In this document: positions 46,152 through 56,399 of the stretch, in pieces
Layout of the letters: every line of letters begins with the position of its first letter
Position numbering within the stretch: position 1 is the stretch's first letter
Source of the DNA: Posidonia oceanica
Taxonomy: Eukaryota > Streptophyta > Magnoliopsida > Alismatales > Posidoniaceae
Length of the DNA: 64,000 bases
Assembly: GCA_037176725.1 (NCBI GenBank)
Contig: JAZBRS010000020.1
Coordinates: 86,312,001-86,376,000, forward strand
Direction of reading: 5' to 3'
The notes under the pieces: model-generated
What the model saw: only the letters and a program-made list of their open reading frames with translations
What the model was told of the DNA's origin: nothing
The model's database searches: none
Program-made: the position numbers and the translations under genes

Positions 46152-48839
46152 TGTAGACACCCCCATTTTGGCTTGCCAATTTGGTGGTTCTCTTTGAAAC
46201 CCATTTTGACCTCCAAAGCCACTCCCAAAAACCCTAGATAAACTCTAGTTTTGCACTCCCAAAAACCCTAGATAAACTCTAGGTTTGCACTCCCAAAAAC
46301 CCTAGAAAAACCCTAGGCGAAGCTCTCCTAAAATCCTAGAAAATTCTAGGTTAGCATATCTTGAAACCTAGGTCAGCAATTAAACCCTAGGTTAGCACAG
46401 GACACTCCCTTGCAAGTCCAAACCCAAACCATTATCCTTTTCTCTCTCCTCATTATCCTTTTCTCTCTCCTCATTATCATCCCTCTCTTTTCCCTTCTTT
46501 TCTTGCTCCCTAGTGGGCCCAGTCCACTCTGGCTCATCCTCACTTCTTCCCCTTCCTTCCGGCTATTTTATTTCTATTTTTATTTTATTTTATCCCATTT
46601 TATTTGATTTTAATTTCCTCTTCCCCTCTCTTCCCTCCTTTCTTCTTTCTTTCTTTCTTTCCTATCTACCCATTCCTTTTTTCTCCCCTTTTATTCCTCA
46701 CCCAACAGCAAAGCCCAAGCTTTGCTCACTTCTTCCCCTTTCTGTCTTCTATTTTATTCTTATTTTTATTTTATTTTATTTTATTCCATCTTATTTGATC
46801 TTATTTCTCTTTTCTCTTTCTCTCTTTCCTTCTCTCTTTCTTTCTTTCTTTCTTTTCTGTTTTTCTTTTAGCCCAACCCACCAGGCCTTTTCAATTTCTT
46901 TTTCTTTTTTTTCCACCTCGGCCCAACCCACCTCCTGCCCGCCCTTCCTCTTTCCTTCTTGCCTTTTTTCTTTCTTTCTTTTCTCCTGCACAGCCCGGCC
47001 CATGATCCTTCCTCCTCCCACAGCATTCTCCTCTGCACTCACACCCTTAGCCTCTTCCTCCTGCAGCGCCCCTGACCCAGAACAACTCCTCTTATTCCTC
47101 GGCCCAGCCATCACGCCCATGGCCAGCCCATGACCCAAGCCCTCACTGCCTCCTCCTCCTTTCCATGCTGTTCCAGAATTCTAGTCAACACGCTTCCACT
47201 GCACTCACAGCCCAGCCTCGCCGCCGCACACTCCTCCTCTTGCCTCCACTCCACCTTGCGGCGATGGCAGCCTCACAGAGCCACCTACCCGCCGGCCTCT
47301 CCTGATCATTGCCAAGACCTACCAGCCCTCTGCATTGCCAGCAGATCCCTGCCAATTGCCCAACAACCCATGCCCCCTGCCAGCCTCAATCGAGTGCTCT
47401 CCTCCAAGCAAAACCACTCTGTCTTCTTCCTCCAGCATTCACCACACCTGTGCAAGCAAGAAACCAGAGAGAGCAAGCCTGTGCAAGAGAGAAATCCAAG
47501 CTTTCTGCCATTAGCTTCCACATGCAACTCCCAAGCTTTCCCACACCTCCACAGCATCCAGAATCCATCCAAACTCCTCCAATCCACTCACCATACTCCC
47601 ACCTTCTTCACCCAACCCCCCGATCACTCCCACATGCCCCACAGCCCATTTCCCCCACCACAAACACCTTCGCAGCACCTCTATCCAGAAGCAACCCAAA
47701 ACTCCACCTCACTCCACAGCACCCAGAACCCCAATCCAACCCCTCCATTGCACTTACCACGCCTCCAGCAACCCAAACCATCATCCTGAGCATCCCGAAG
47801 AACCACCAGCACCGATCGAGCTGAAATCCACAGTAGCTCCACCCAAAAATCCCATTCTGAGCTCCGGGCACCGCAGCTCACTACTGGGCATTTTAGAAGC
47901 TTCCTCGCAGCACCTGGAGTGGACTCCGATCGCTGCGCGACGCTTCTGCTCCACCCAGCTCAGCAGCAACCTCTGCCGGCGACAGCAACCCAACCCGACG
48001 TCGTTGGGACTCTCCGGCTCGCTTCGAAGGTAACAACACTCCCACCCTAACTCCATGCATGTCTACGCTGCTTACTAGCTACTTAGGCTTAGGATTAGAG
48101 GCCTAGAGACCTAGGTTCCCTTCGTTGCCTTCGTCGTCTTCTTCGGCGACGGCTCACCTCCAGAAGCTACGTTTCGTAGCGATGCAGCAGCTCCGGTCCT
48201 CTGGATCAGCCTGCAACCTTCTCTGGACGTCCAGCATCTCGTCCGGGCCTCGCCAAGCCTCCTACGTTGCTTCTGGTGCCTTCTCAGCTCGCAGCTCCTC
48301 TGGTCTGCCTGGTCCGACGTCGGTGGCACATCTCGGGCAACGCCGCGCCTGGGTGAGGCTCTCCTCACCTCTAGGGCCGTGGAACCTCTCTTGCTTCTAG
48401 GCCCCTCTCCTGGGCCGTGGAACCTCTAGATCGCCGCAGTGACCTCGTGCTGGCCTTCCTGCCCCTCCGGAGATGGTCCCGCCGCTGTGCGAGGCCACTT
48501 GGCCTCCGAGCGCAGTCAGGGACCTCCCTTCGGTCTCTCCTCCTCTCCTCTTTCTCTCCATAGCGTCAAAGCTCCGTTCTAGTGCCAGTCGGGGCCTCCT
48601 GCCAGCTTCTTCTCCAGCTCCAACGATCTGCAACTTCTCTTCAGCAAAGCAGCAGCACAACACCTGCGATCGCCCTCCCTCTCACCTGCACAGCCTCGCC
48701 GGACCTTCCTCTGGCCTCCCCCGCCGTCGCCGAAGGCAGCCCGCGCCTCCAGCAGCTCTGCAACTCTCCTCCGGCTTGCAGCCAGTTCGCGTGGGGAGAA
48801 GCCACTATTCATTTATTTTTCAGCTTTTTAAAAATCCAT

Positions 48840-50000
48840 ATAGTTTGATGCATGCATTACTGTAAAGTGTTTGAGTTTTTATTATTTGCGTGCAGGCCCT
48901 TCGTATAGTTTTTTTAATGCATTTGAATGTTTAGTTTAAGGCATGCATTTCATTTTAGCCCTCAGAGTTCTTTAAATTGTATTTCAGTCCTGCATTTGGT
49001 TTGAAAATCATTTAATGTGCATTTAAATCTTCTGTTTTGTCATAATTGCAAGTGAGTCCATCTACAGTTCATACATTTCATTTAAATGTGAATTTTACCA
49101 TATTGCATTGCATCTGTTATTCTGCATTATATTTTATTTGCCCATAGGTCATCTGCCTGTTTAAGATTGCATTTAATTTGCATTTTCACCATATTACATT
49201 GCATTTAAAATCATGCATTTTATTCTATTTACACATGAGTCCTCCGCATGTTATCAGAATCATTTAAATTGCATATTTGCCATATTGCATTGCATTTTTT
49301 ATCCTCTATTTTGTTTTTATTGCATTTTAGTCCAGAGCATGTATTAACATCATTTAAATGCCATGTTTACCTTATTGCATTGCATTAAAAAATCTGAAAA
49401 ATACTTTAATTGCATCTAGGTCCTGTCAATTGTAAATCATGCATTTAATCTGCTATTTTATCATATTGCATTGCATAAAAAATCCAAAAAATATGTTTAT
49501 TTGCATATCAGTCCATCTGCATGGCTTAAAAATCATTTAAATGCATTAAAAAACCATATTGCATTGGATTAAACATCTGCATGTTTGCAAAATTGCATTT
49601 AGGTCCATCTGTTGTGAAGCAGTAGTCTTTTTGAACTTGTTTGCATTGCATAAAACCCCTGCAACTTATTTTATTTGCACATAGGTCCAAGCACAGCATG
49701 CATGTCTTCTATTTTTTTTTGCATTTTTCATTTCAGTTGCATCCAGAGCTTTTTAATAATTGCACTTAGGTCCTTGCATCAATTGATTTCATTTAAATGG
49801 CATTTTTAAACTATATTGCATTGCACTGTTTTTCTGAAATTGCATGTCAGTCCTTGCTTTTGATTTTTGCATACTTGCTTGCTTTCCATGCATTGCACTT
49901 AAGTCCCATACATTTTTAAAATTGCATTTAGGTCCTTTCTTGCATTTTTACATGCATATCTTGCTGTTAGCATTGCATTTAGCCCATGCATCATTGCATT
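48840..50000. repeat. Quasi-periodic TTGCATTGCATT repeats in the C LTR
   Basis: About a dozen diverged units of 80-110 bp follow the pattern ATATTGCATTGCATTTAAAAT, then AGGTCCTCTGCATG. Equivalent to 18660-19560 in B. Confidence 0.6.
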
Positions 50001-50184
50001 AACATTCTTGCATGCATTAGCTTAGCTTTGCACACCCCTAGTAGCATCGCACATGGTCCCATGCGTCCATTTGGGCATTGCTAGCCTTTAGCATGTAAGC
50101 CACCCACACATTGCACGCTTTTAGGGGCTAATTGCACTTAGACCCCTGCTTATCCCATCTGAAGCACTGCATAGCATTCATTGC

Positions 50185-50640
50185 ACCCGCATTTGCATCG
50201 TTTTGCGTGCATGCATCTGTTTTGCATCGCTTTGCGTGCCCACATTGTTTTCTCTTGCATTCTACATCGTTTTGCGTGCCTTTTTGTTTTATTTGCATAT
50301 TGCCTGCATTTTTGCATCATTTTACGTGCCCGCCTTGTTTTCTCTTGCATTCTGCATCGTTTTGCGTGCTGCTTTGTTTTATTTGCATATTGCCTGCTTT
50401 TGTGCATCGTTTTGCTTGCCCGCCATGTTTTCTCTTGCATTCTGCATCGTTTTGCATGCTGCTTTGTTTTATTTGCATATTGCCTGTATTTTTGCATCGT
50501 TTTGTGTGCTTGCCTTGTTTTTCTTTGCGTTTCGCCTCGTTTTGTGTGCTTGCTTGCATTTGCCCCATTTTACGCGCTCGCTTGCATTTGCCCCGTTTTA
50601 CGCGCTCGCTTGCATTTGCTCCTGCATTGTACCGTTTTCC
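50185..50640. repeat. TTTTGCATCGTTTTGCGTGC minisatellite in the C LTR
   Basis: A compound array: units of about 100 bp, each with CATCGTTTTGCGTGCC, TTGTTTTCTCTTGCATTC and TTTGTTTTATTTGCATATTGCC, then simpler units of about 27 bp. Long ORFs on both strands are repeat artefacts. Confidence 0.75.
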
Positions 50641-51344
50641 GCACCCGTCTTGGTTTTCCCTTACATGTCGCTTGCATTGCATTGCTTTTGCCGCAATTTT
50701 GTTTTATCGCCTGCATTTGCATTACGGCAATGATGCTTACTGGCTAGGAGTTCTCACGGACTAGGGTTCGCCCAGTTCGGAACACTAGCAGCATTGCTGA
50801 GCACATAGCTTGCATGTTTAATTCCCTACACGCATCTTAGCACTTAGAGCACGCATTAGAGCATGTATTCAGACATTCATTGCATTTAGGCATTAGGCAA
50901 GCATTTCCCTGCGTTTGCGAGCGAGATTGCCTTAGGAAGACCGATTGCCAGACGTATCGAGGTGCCTAACACCTTCCCCGTGCGTAACAGGAGTCCTTGC
51001 CCTTTCTCTTGGCCCGCAATGACCATTCCTTCATCCTAGGCACGAGTCATAGCACAGCATAGCATAGCATAGCATTGCATCGCATTGCATTGCATCTCTT
51101 TGCACCCTCTGTGCATTTGGTTTTGCATGTCTTTTCATGCATTACCTTCGGTTTTCCTTGTCTCCCAATCTAATGGACATGGTGGCGACTCTGATTTGTC
51201 TTATCACTTCTTTTTCTTCTTTTTGCCAGCGTTTCCAAGTCTAGTTTTCTTCCTCGGATTCAGCCGCATATAATGACCCTAATGTCGATCAGTGCACGAG
51301 AGCTTTGGCATCGTACATGGATTTGATATTTTAGGATTACTACA

Positions 51345-51706
51345 GTATCTACAGCATCACTCATTCCTTTTCCTCTATTCTTCCGCTCTGCAAGACTTGG
51401 TTCAGCACTGAGACAGTACTTCTACCAAGCACCGGTTGACCTCCTTCAAGTCACACTAGTCCAGGGCTCCCTGTTCTTTCTCGTGCAGCTTCGCCCTGTG
51501 CAGGCGAAACCTCTAGGCTCGAATGTATTTAGTCTCTGTAACTTGAATGTTGGCTGATAACATTTTGAGCTGCCTTACTAGCTTTGAAACCTGCTTCCTT
51601 GACAGGCAGTGATTATGTGCTTGTATATGATCTGATCTGATGAGCAGTCTTGGTTACAGGTACTTCGAGGCTTTGCACCAGTTGCCTGCATTCTCTCTCT
51701 CATGCA
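51345..51706 (+). other. Upstream part of the extra ORF in D, with a splice acceptor
   Basis: GAGACAGTACTTCTACCAAG at 51409 is shared with B (about 32689) and C (about 44162). TTGGTTACAG ending at 51659, followed by GTAC, matches the acceptor-like site of B. No ORF. Confidence 0.5.
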
Positions 51707-52908
51707 ATGGGTTTCCCCACTCTGGTGACCCCGATGCATGGCTCCAAGACCCTTCGAGAGTGGATTGGCAAGCTCACCGAACATGACCGTGAGAAGCTGC
51801 GCCTGTAGGGCATTCCGTCTAAACTTCTGAGGGTAGCTGATGTTGAAGTGAGCCGACATCTCCTGTGCGCCGCTGCAAGATTCTGGAAATCGATGCACCA
51901 CGTCTTCCGCTTCGGCAGAACAAAGCTGACACCCATGCTGGAAGAAGTACGCCGGATCTGCGGCTTCTCCAAGCTCATGGGACCTACTATTTTCATGAGG
52001 CGCGACAAATATATTGCAGTTTTGAGGCAACTATCTGGACTCTCTAATGAGAACTGCCAGCAAAGATTAATCTACTCCAGCGGGCTCACGCCCATGCTCT
52101 GCCTGGGTTACTTTGATGAAACTGTCGAGAAGCGTGCTAAGCTCGGAGATGAGTTGTGGCTTCGGAAATTTGTCACCTTCTTTCTAGGCGAGCTGATTTT
52201 CACTCATGGCCAGATGACGGTTGCAATCGAGATTGCTGAGATTGCACTTGCTGTGGTGACCTAGCAGATCGACCTGGCTCCAGTCATCCTGGTAGAGACT
52301 TATTGCGGGTTGGATCGCGTTTTACGCCACTGTCGCCACTTCCACGGCTGCGGGGCCTTGATACAGATTTGGTTGGCTGGGCACCTAGAAATGGATATTC
52401 TGCGCCCCTACAGGCATGCCTTTGAGACATACTGCAATAGCAACCATGCCCAGACTATCAAGAGCGTCCAGGAAGAATACGAGAAGCTGTCAAAGCTAAA
52501 GGATGATGCAGCAACCTAGCGTATCATCCCATCGGCTGCTAAACCATTCCCTGTCTTCTTCAGCACTCATGACATGCGACTGGTGGTGCTGCCAGGGTTC
52601 ACCAGGGGCGTGGAATATCACCCTATCTGGGTCATGCGGTAGTTCGGCTTCTAGCAGAGCGCTTTTGTTGATAGCACAGTGCCTAGGCTTCTCCAAACCT
52701 ATCCTCTCAGTTCAACTACTGCTACAACAGAGCTTGCCAACCTAATGCGCCATGGAGTGCAGTCAACGGAATCGCAGCTGCAAAAGGCTCAGGGTGCACC
52801 CCTGAGTATGTGACTGAGGTGCAGGGACTCTGGCCCATCAACGAGATCCCACCTGGCGCACCTCTATTCCCTGATTCTAGGAGGTCAAAGAGAGCCCGAA
52901 CCAGTTAG
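51707..52908 (+). pseudogene. Extra ORF of element D, broken
   Basis: Homologous to 32985-34187 in B over its full length, from MGFPTL to the basic C-terminus SKRART. Stops at 51806, 52262, 52517, 52640 and 52652 interrupt it, and a one-base deletion near 52770 shifts the last 45 or so codons. At four of these stops the B codon is TGG or CAG. The match at amino-acid level between two separate elements indicates that it was once a selected gene. Its function is unknown; see the B copy for the tentative family. Confidence 0.82.
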
Positions 52909-53275
52909 GGCATTTATACAATTGCTTGCTTGTTCAGTTTTCTGAGTCATGCTGTATTTTGTTCAGCCCGTCATAGGCATATAACCAGGACTTAATCAAA
53001 ACAAAGGTGTTTTGTGCCATCTACTTGTCTTTCAAGTTTGCTTGATGCATATGTGTTTTGCCAATCAAGCCTTAGGGCCTCTGGCCAGGCTTGATGCCAG
53101 AATGCTACGGTAGGCGCATTGAATAGTTCATAGAGTCAGGAGTAGCGACTAGGACTTTCAGCACGAGGAAGCTACAAGAAAGCCCCTGCACTCTATCCAG
53201 ATGCCAGAATCTCTGCAGACCAGTGCCATCAAATCAAGCAAGGCCGCCAAGCACCCTCGCCCGAATCTTCATAGT
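52909..53275 (+). other. Spacer after the extra ORF in D
   Basis: Non-coding, partly matching B 34188-34455 (CAAAGGTGTTTTGTGCCA). Nothing else seen. Confidence 0.45.
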
Positions 53276-53417
53276 CGGGCTGGTACCCCTAAATACTCGA
53301 TTGGCAAACATGATAGTTTTGTCCGTATTCTCCGTTTTTTAATGCCAAGGGCACTTCGGCTGTCCCATGGTATCATCATGATACCAGTGGCATCTTTTTT
53401 GGTTGCCCTGGGGTATC
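53276..53417. repeat. Dual-hairpin unit and GATGCC module in element D
   Basis: A single diverged unit with GGGCTGGTACCCC is followed at 53341-53417 by arms AATGCCAAGGG, CCCATGGTATCAT, ATGATACCAGTGGCATC and CCCTGGGGTATCA. The second and third arms pair with compensating changes relative to A. Confidence 0.75.
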
Positions 53418-53479
53418 ACGCCCCCATCTTTCCCCCGCTGACATACCTAGATGTCACGAGTTCATCTGCATTTGCAAAA

Positions 53480-55760
53480 TCCTTCGGTTGATGCTCCAAA
53501 ACGATCACCTCTGGCCGATAAGTCCGTGATCTTATCATCTGCATTTGCAACCCTTCGGCTGATGCTCTGAAACCATCACCTCTAGCCGATAAGTCCGTGA
53601 TCTTATCATTTGCATTTGCAACCCTTCGATTGATGCTCTGAAACCATCACCTCTGGCCGATAAGTCTGTGATCTTATCATTTGCATTTGCAAACCCTTTG
53701 GTTGATGCTCCGAGACCATCACCTCTGGCCGATAAGTCCGTGATCTTATCATCTGCATTTGCAAAACCCTTCGGCTGATGCTCCGAAACCATCACCTCTG
53801 GTCGATAAGTCCGTGATCTTATCATTTGCATTTGCAAACCCTTCGGCTGATGCTCCAAAACCATCACCCCTGGCTGATAAGTCCGTGATCTTATCATCTA
53901 CATTTGCAACCTTCGGATATGCTCCAAAACCATCACCTCTGGTCGATAAGTCCGTAATCTTATCATTTGCATTTGCAAACCCTTCGGCTGATGCTCCGAG
54001 ACCATCACCTCTGGCCAATAAGTCCGTGATCTTATCATATACATTTGCAAAACCCTTCGACTGATGCTCCGAAACCATCAGCTCTGGCCGATAAGTCCAT
54101 GATCTTATCATCTGCATTTGCAACCCTCGGCTGATGCTCCAAAACCATCACCCCTAGCCAATAAGTTTGTGATTTTATCATCTGCATTGCAAAAACCCTT
54201 GGCTGATGCTCTGAAACCATCACCTCTGGCTGATAAGTCCGTGATCTTATCATTTGCATTTGCAACCCTTCGGCTGATGCTCCAAAACCATCACCTCTGG
54301 TCGATAAGTCCATGATCTTATCATTTGCATTTGCAAACCCTTCGGTTGATGCTCCAAGACCATCACCTCTGGCTGATAAGTCCGTGATCTTATCATCTGC
54401 ATTTGCAAAACCCTTCGGTTGATGCTTCGAAACCATCACCTCTGGCGGATAAGTCCGTGATCCTATCATTTGCATTCGCAACCCTTCGGCTGATGCTCCG
54501 AAACCATCACCTCTGGTCGATAAGTCTGTGATCTTATCATTTGCATTTGCAGCCATTCGGCTGATGCTCTGAAACCATCACCTCTGGCCGATAAGTCCGT
54601 GATCTTATCATTTGCATTTGCAAACCCTTTGGTTGATGCTCCGAGACCATCACCTTTGGCCGATAAGTCCATGATCTTATCATCTGCATTTGCAAAACCC
54701 TTCGGCTGATGCTCCGAAACCATCACCTCTGGCCGATAAGTCCGTGATCTTATCATTTGCATTTGCAAACCCTTGGGTTGATGCTCCAAGACCATCACCT
54801 CTGGCCGATAAGTCCGTGATCTTATCATCTGCATTTGCAAAACCCTTCGGCTGATGCTCCGAAACCATCACCTCTGGCCGATAAGTCCGTGATCTTATCA
54901 TGTGCATTTGCAAACCCTTCGGCTGATGCTCCGAGACCATCACCTTTGGCCGATAAGTCCGTGATCTTATCATTTGCATTTGCAGCCCTTCGGCTAATGC
55001 TCTGAAACCATCACCTCTGGCCGATAAGTCCGTGATCTTATCATTTGCATTTGCAAACCCTTTGGTTGATGCTCCAAGACCATCACCTCTGGCCGATAAG
55101 TCCGTGATCTTATCATCTGCATTTGCAAAACCCTTCGGCTGATGCTCCGAAACCATCACCTCTGGCCGATAAGTCCGTGATCTTATCATTTGCATTTGCA
55201 AACCCTTCGGCTGATGCTCCGAGACCATCACCTTTGGCCGATAAGTCTGTGATCTTATCATCTGCATTTGCAAAACCCTTCGGCTGATGCTCCGAAACCA
55301 TCACCTCTGGCCGATAAGTCTGTGATCTTATCATCTGTATTTGCAAAACCCTTCGACTGATGCTCCGAAACCATCACCTCTAAGTCCGTGATCTTATCAT
55401 CTGCATTTGCAAAAAAAAAAAAAAACCCCTTCGGCTGATGCTTCGAAACCATCACATCTGGCTGATAAGTTCGTGATCTTATCATCTGCATTTGCAAAAG
55501 CCTTCGGCTGATGCTCCGAAACCATCACCTGTAGCTGATTAGTCTGTGATCTTATCATCTGCATTTGCAAAAACCCTTCGGCTGATGCTCCGAAACCATC
55601 ATCTTTGGCCGATAAGTCCGTGATCTTGTCATCTGCATTTGCAACTTCGGCTGATGCTCCGAAACCATCACCTCTGGCCGATAAGTCCTTGATCTTATAA
55701 TCTGCATTTGCAACCCTCGGCTGATGATCCGAAACTCATCACTTTCGGTTGGTAGGTCCC
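53480..55760. repeat. 72-bp tandem array of dual hairpins in element D
   Basis: About 31 units of 71-73 bp. Each has the stem TTCGG...CCGAA around CTGATGCT, then GATAAG...CTTATC around TCCGTGAT, and a spacer with TTTGCATTTGCAA. Some units carry substitutions in one arm only, others in both. A 15-A run near 55410 and a 23-bp loss at about 55380 disrupt two units. Long minus-strand frames of a 24-residue repeat exist because 72 is divisible by three; they shift with 71- and 73-bp units and are not regarded as genes. Confidence 0.9.
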
Positions 55761-56386
55761 AAAACTTACCAATCATCATCTTTTGCACGACTTCGCTCTA
55801 GGCAGGCGAAGTCCCGTTTGCCTTCTCGGTAGGAGAGGATGCCCCTTTTCTTGCTTGCTTTCTGGCTCAGCAGGAGGAGGCACCCCCTCTTCTCTCGCTC
55901 ATTTTTAGTATTTTTCCCCTTTTACTTTGCACAGTCCTGGCCGCTCGCTTGATTCCTTGGGTGAGGAAAAGCTATCTTTTGCCTCCCCCGGACTGGCAGC
56001 CTCAACTGTCCGAACGACAAGCACGTTAGTCTTGTCCGACGCCACCTTTTGCGCATGTTTGGACTAGCCACCAAGTTGTCACATTGCATCGCAGCCTTTT
56101 TAATATTCCTTTACATCAGCATACATCAACACTACATTCATAACATCCGCTCAGGTATTGCCCATGTCTCCCCTAGCAGGGTTCGGCATGGCTAGCATTA
56201 GCGCATACATTGCATCAGCATTTGCATTTGCACCTACATTTGCATTTTGCATTGCGACAACGAGTCGCAACTTTCGGTGCATCCACTGAATAAGTGACTC
56301 ATGCCAATAGCATTTTGCTCCCGTTGATGTCAGGCGGGGTGTCTTGTCAACCCTGAGCCACGGTCTCGCTACGCTTGACCTCGCTC
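55761..56386 (+). other. 3' non-coding end of element D
   Basis: Begins just after a strong hairpin (TTGGTAGGT with ACTTACCAA at 55746-55770). CTTCGCTCTAGGCAGGCGAAG at 55792 is a hairpin equivalent to the units of the C array. The rest is GCAT-rich, ending with the conserved approach to the polypurine tract. Confidence 0.5.
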
Positions 56387-56399
56387 AGGGAGGGGCATC
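56387..56399 (+). other. Polypurine tract of element D
   Basis: AGGGAGGGGCATC before TGTAGACACCCC. Confidence 0.82.

Larger units (their letters stand above)
43082..51344 (+). mobile_element. Element C, right part: 3' interior and 3' LTR
   Basis: C continues from the integrase tail at 15378-15459, which A and B separate from the rest of its pol. After the final codons at 43086-43090 come a non-coding 3' stretch, hairpin arrays, a polypurine tract and the LTR. C has no extra ORF: the sequence that precedes that ORF in B and D (GAGACAGTATTTCT at about 44162) leads directly to the GATGCC module. The bases after the LTR, GTATC (51345-51349), are the expected right target duplication. C lies inside D. 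Confidence 0.85.
46152..51344 (+). repeat. Element C 3' LTR
   Basis: The LTR is 5,193 bp, starts TGTAGACACCCCC and ends ATTACTACA. Its order resembles that of B: repeated CCCTAGATAAACTCTAG words, pyrimidine tracts (about 46440-46990), a GC-rich part with a donor-like AAG/GTAACA at 48030, TTGCATT quasi-repeats, a minisatellite (50185-50640), the conserved block at 50934-51030 and a PBS-like copy at 51183. Open frames in the pyrimidine tracts and GC-rich part have no domain support. Confidence 0.88.

Noticed and set aside
46513..47133. Hydrophobic ORFs that look like membrane proteins
   Set aside because: They arise from pyrimidine tracts (CTT, TTC, CTC codons) in the C LTR. The same effect is seen at 38556-39158 in the B LTR.
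47130..48865. Ser/Pro/Thr-rich ORFs in GC-rich sequence of the C LTR, candidate cellular exons
   Set aside because: They overlap on both strands, lack domains and lie fully inside one LTR whose ends are defined.
53500..55740. Resemblance of CTGATAAGTCCGTGA to a hammerhead ribozyme core (CUGAUGA plus stem II)
   Set aside because: The GAAA half of the core and the cleavage triplet with stems I and III are not present at the required places.
53480..55760. CRISPR-like direct repeats
   Set aside because: Units are contiguous, with no unique spacers, and the setting is a plant retrotransposon.
53535..55788. Long minus-strand ORFs with a 24-residue repeat
   Set aside because: They follow from a tandem unit of 72 bp, a multiple of three, and change frame at every 71- or 73-bp unit. 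No start, domain or homologous frame in other elements.
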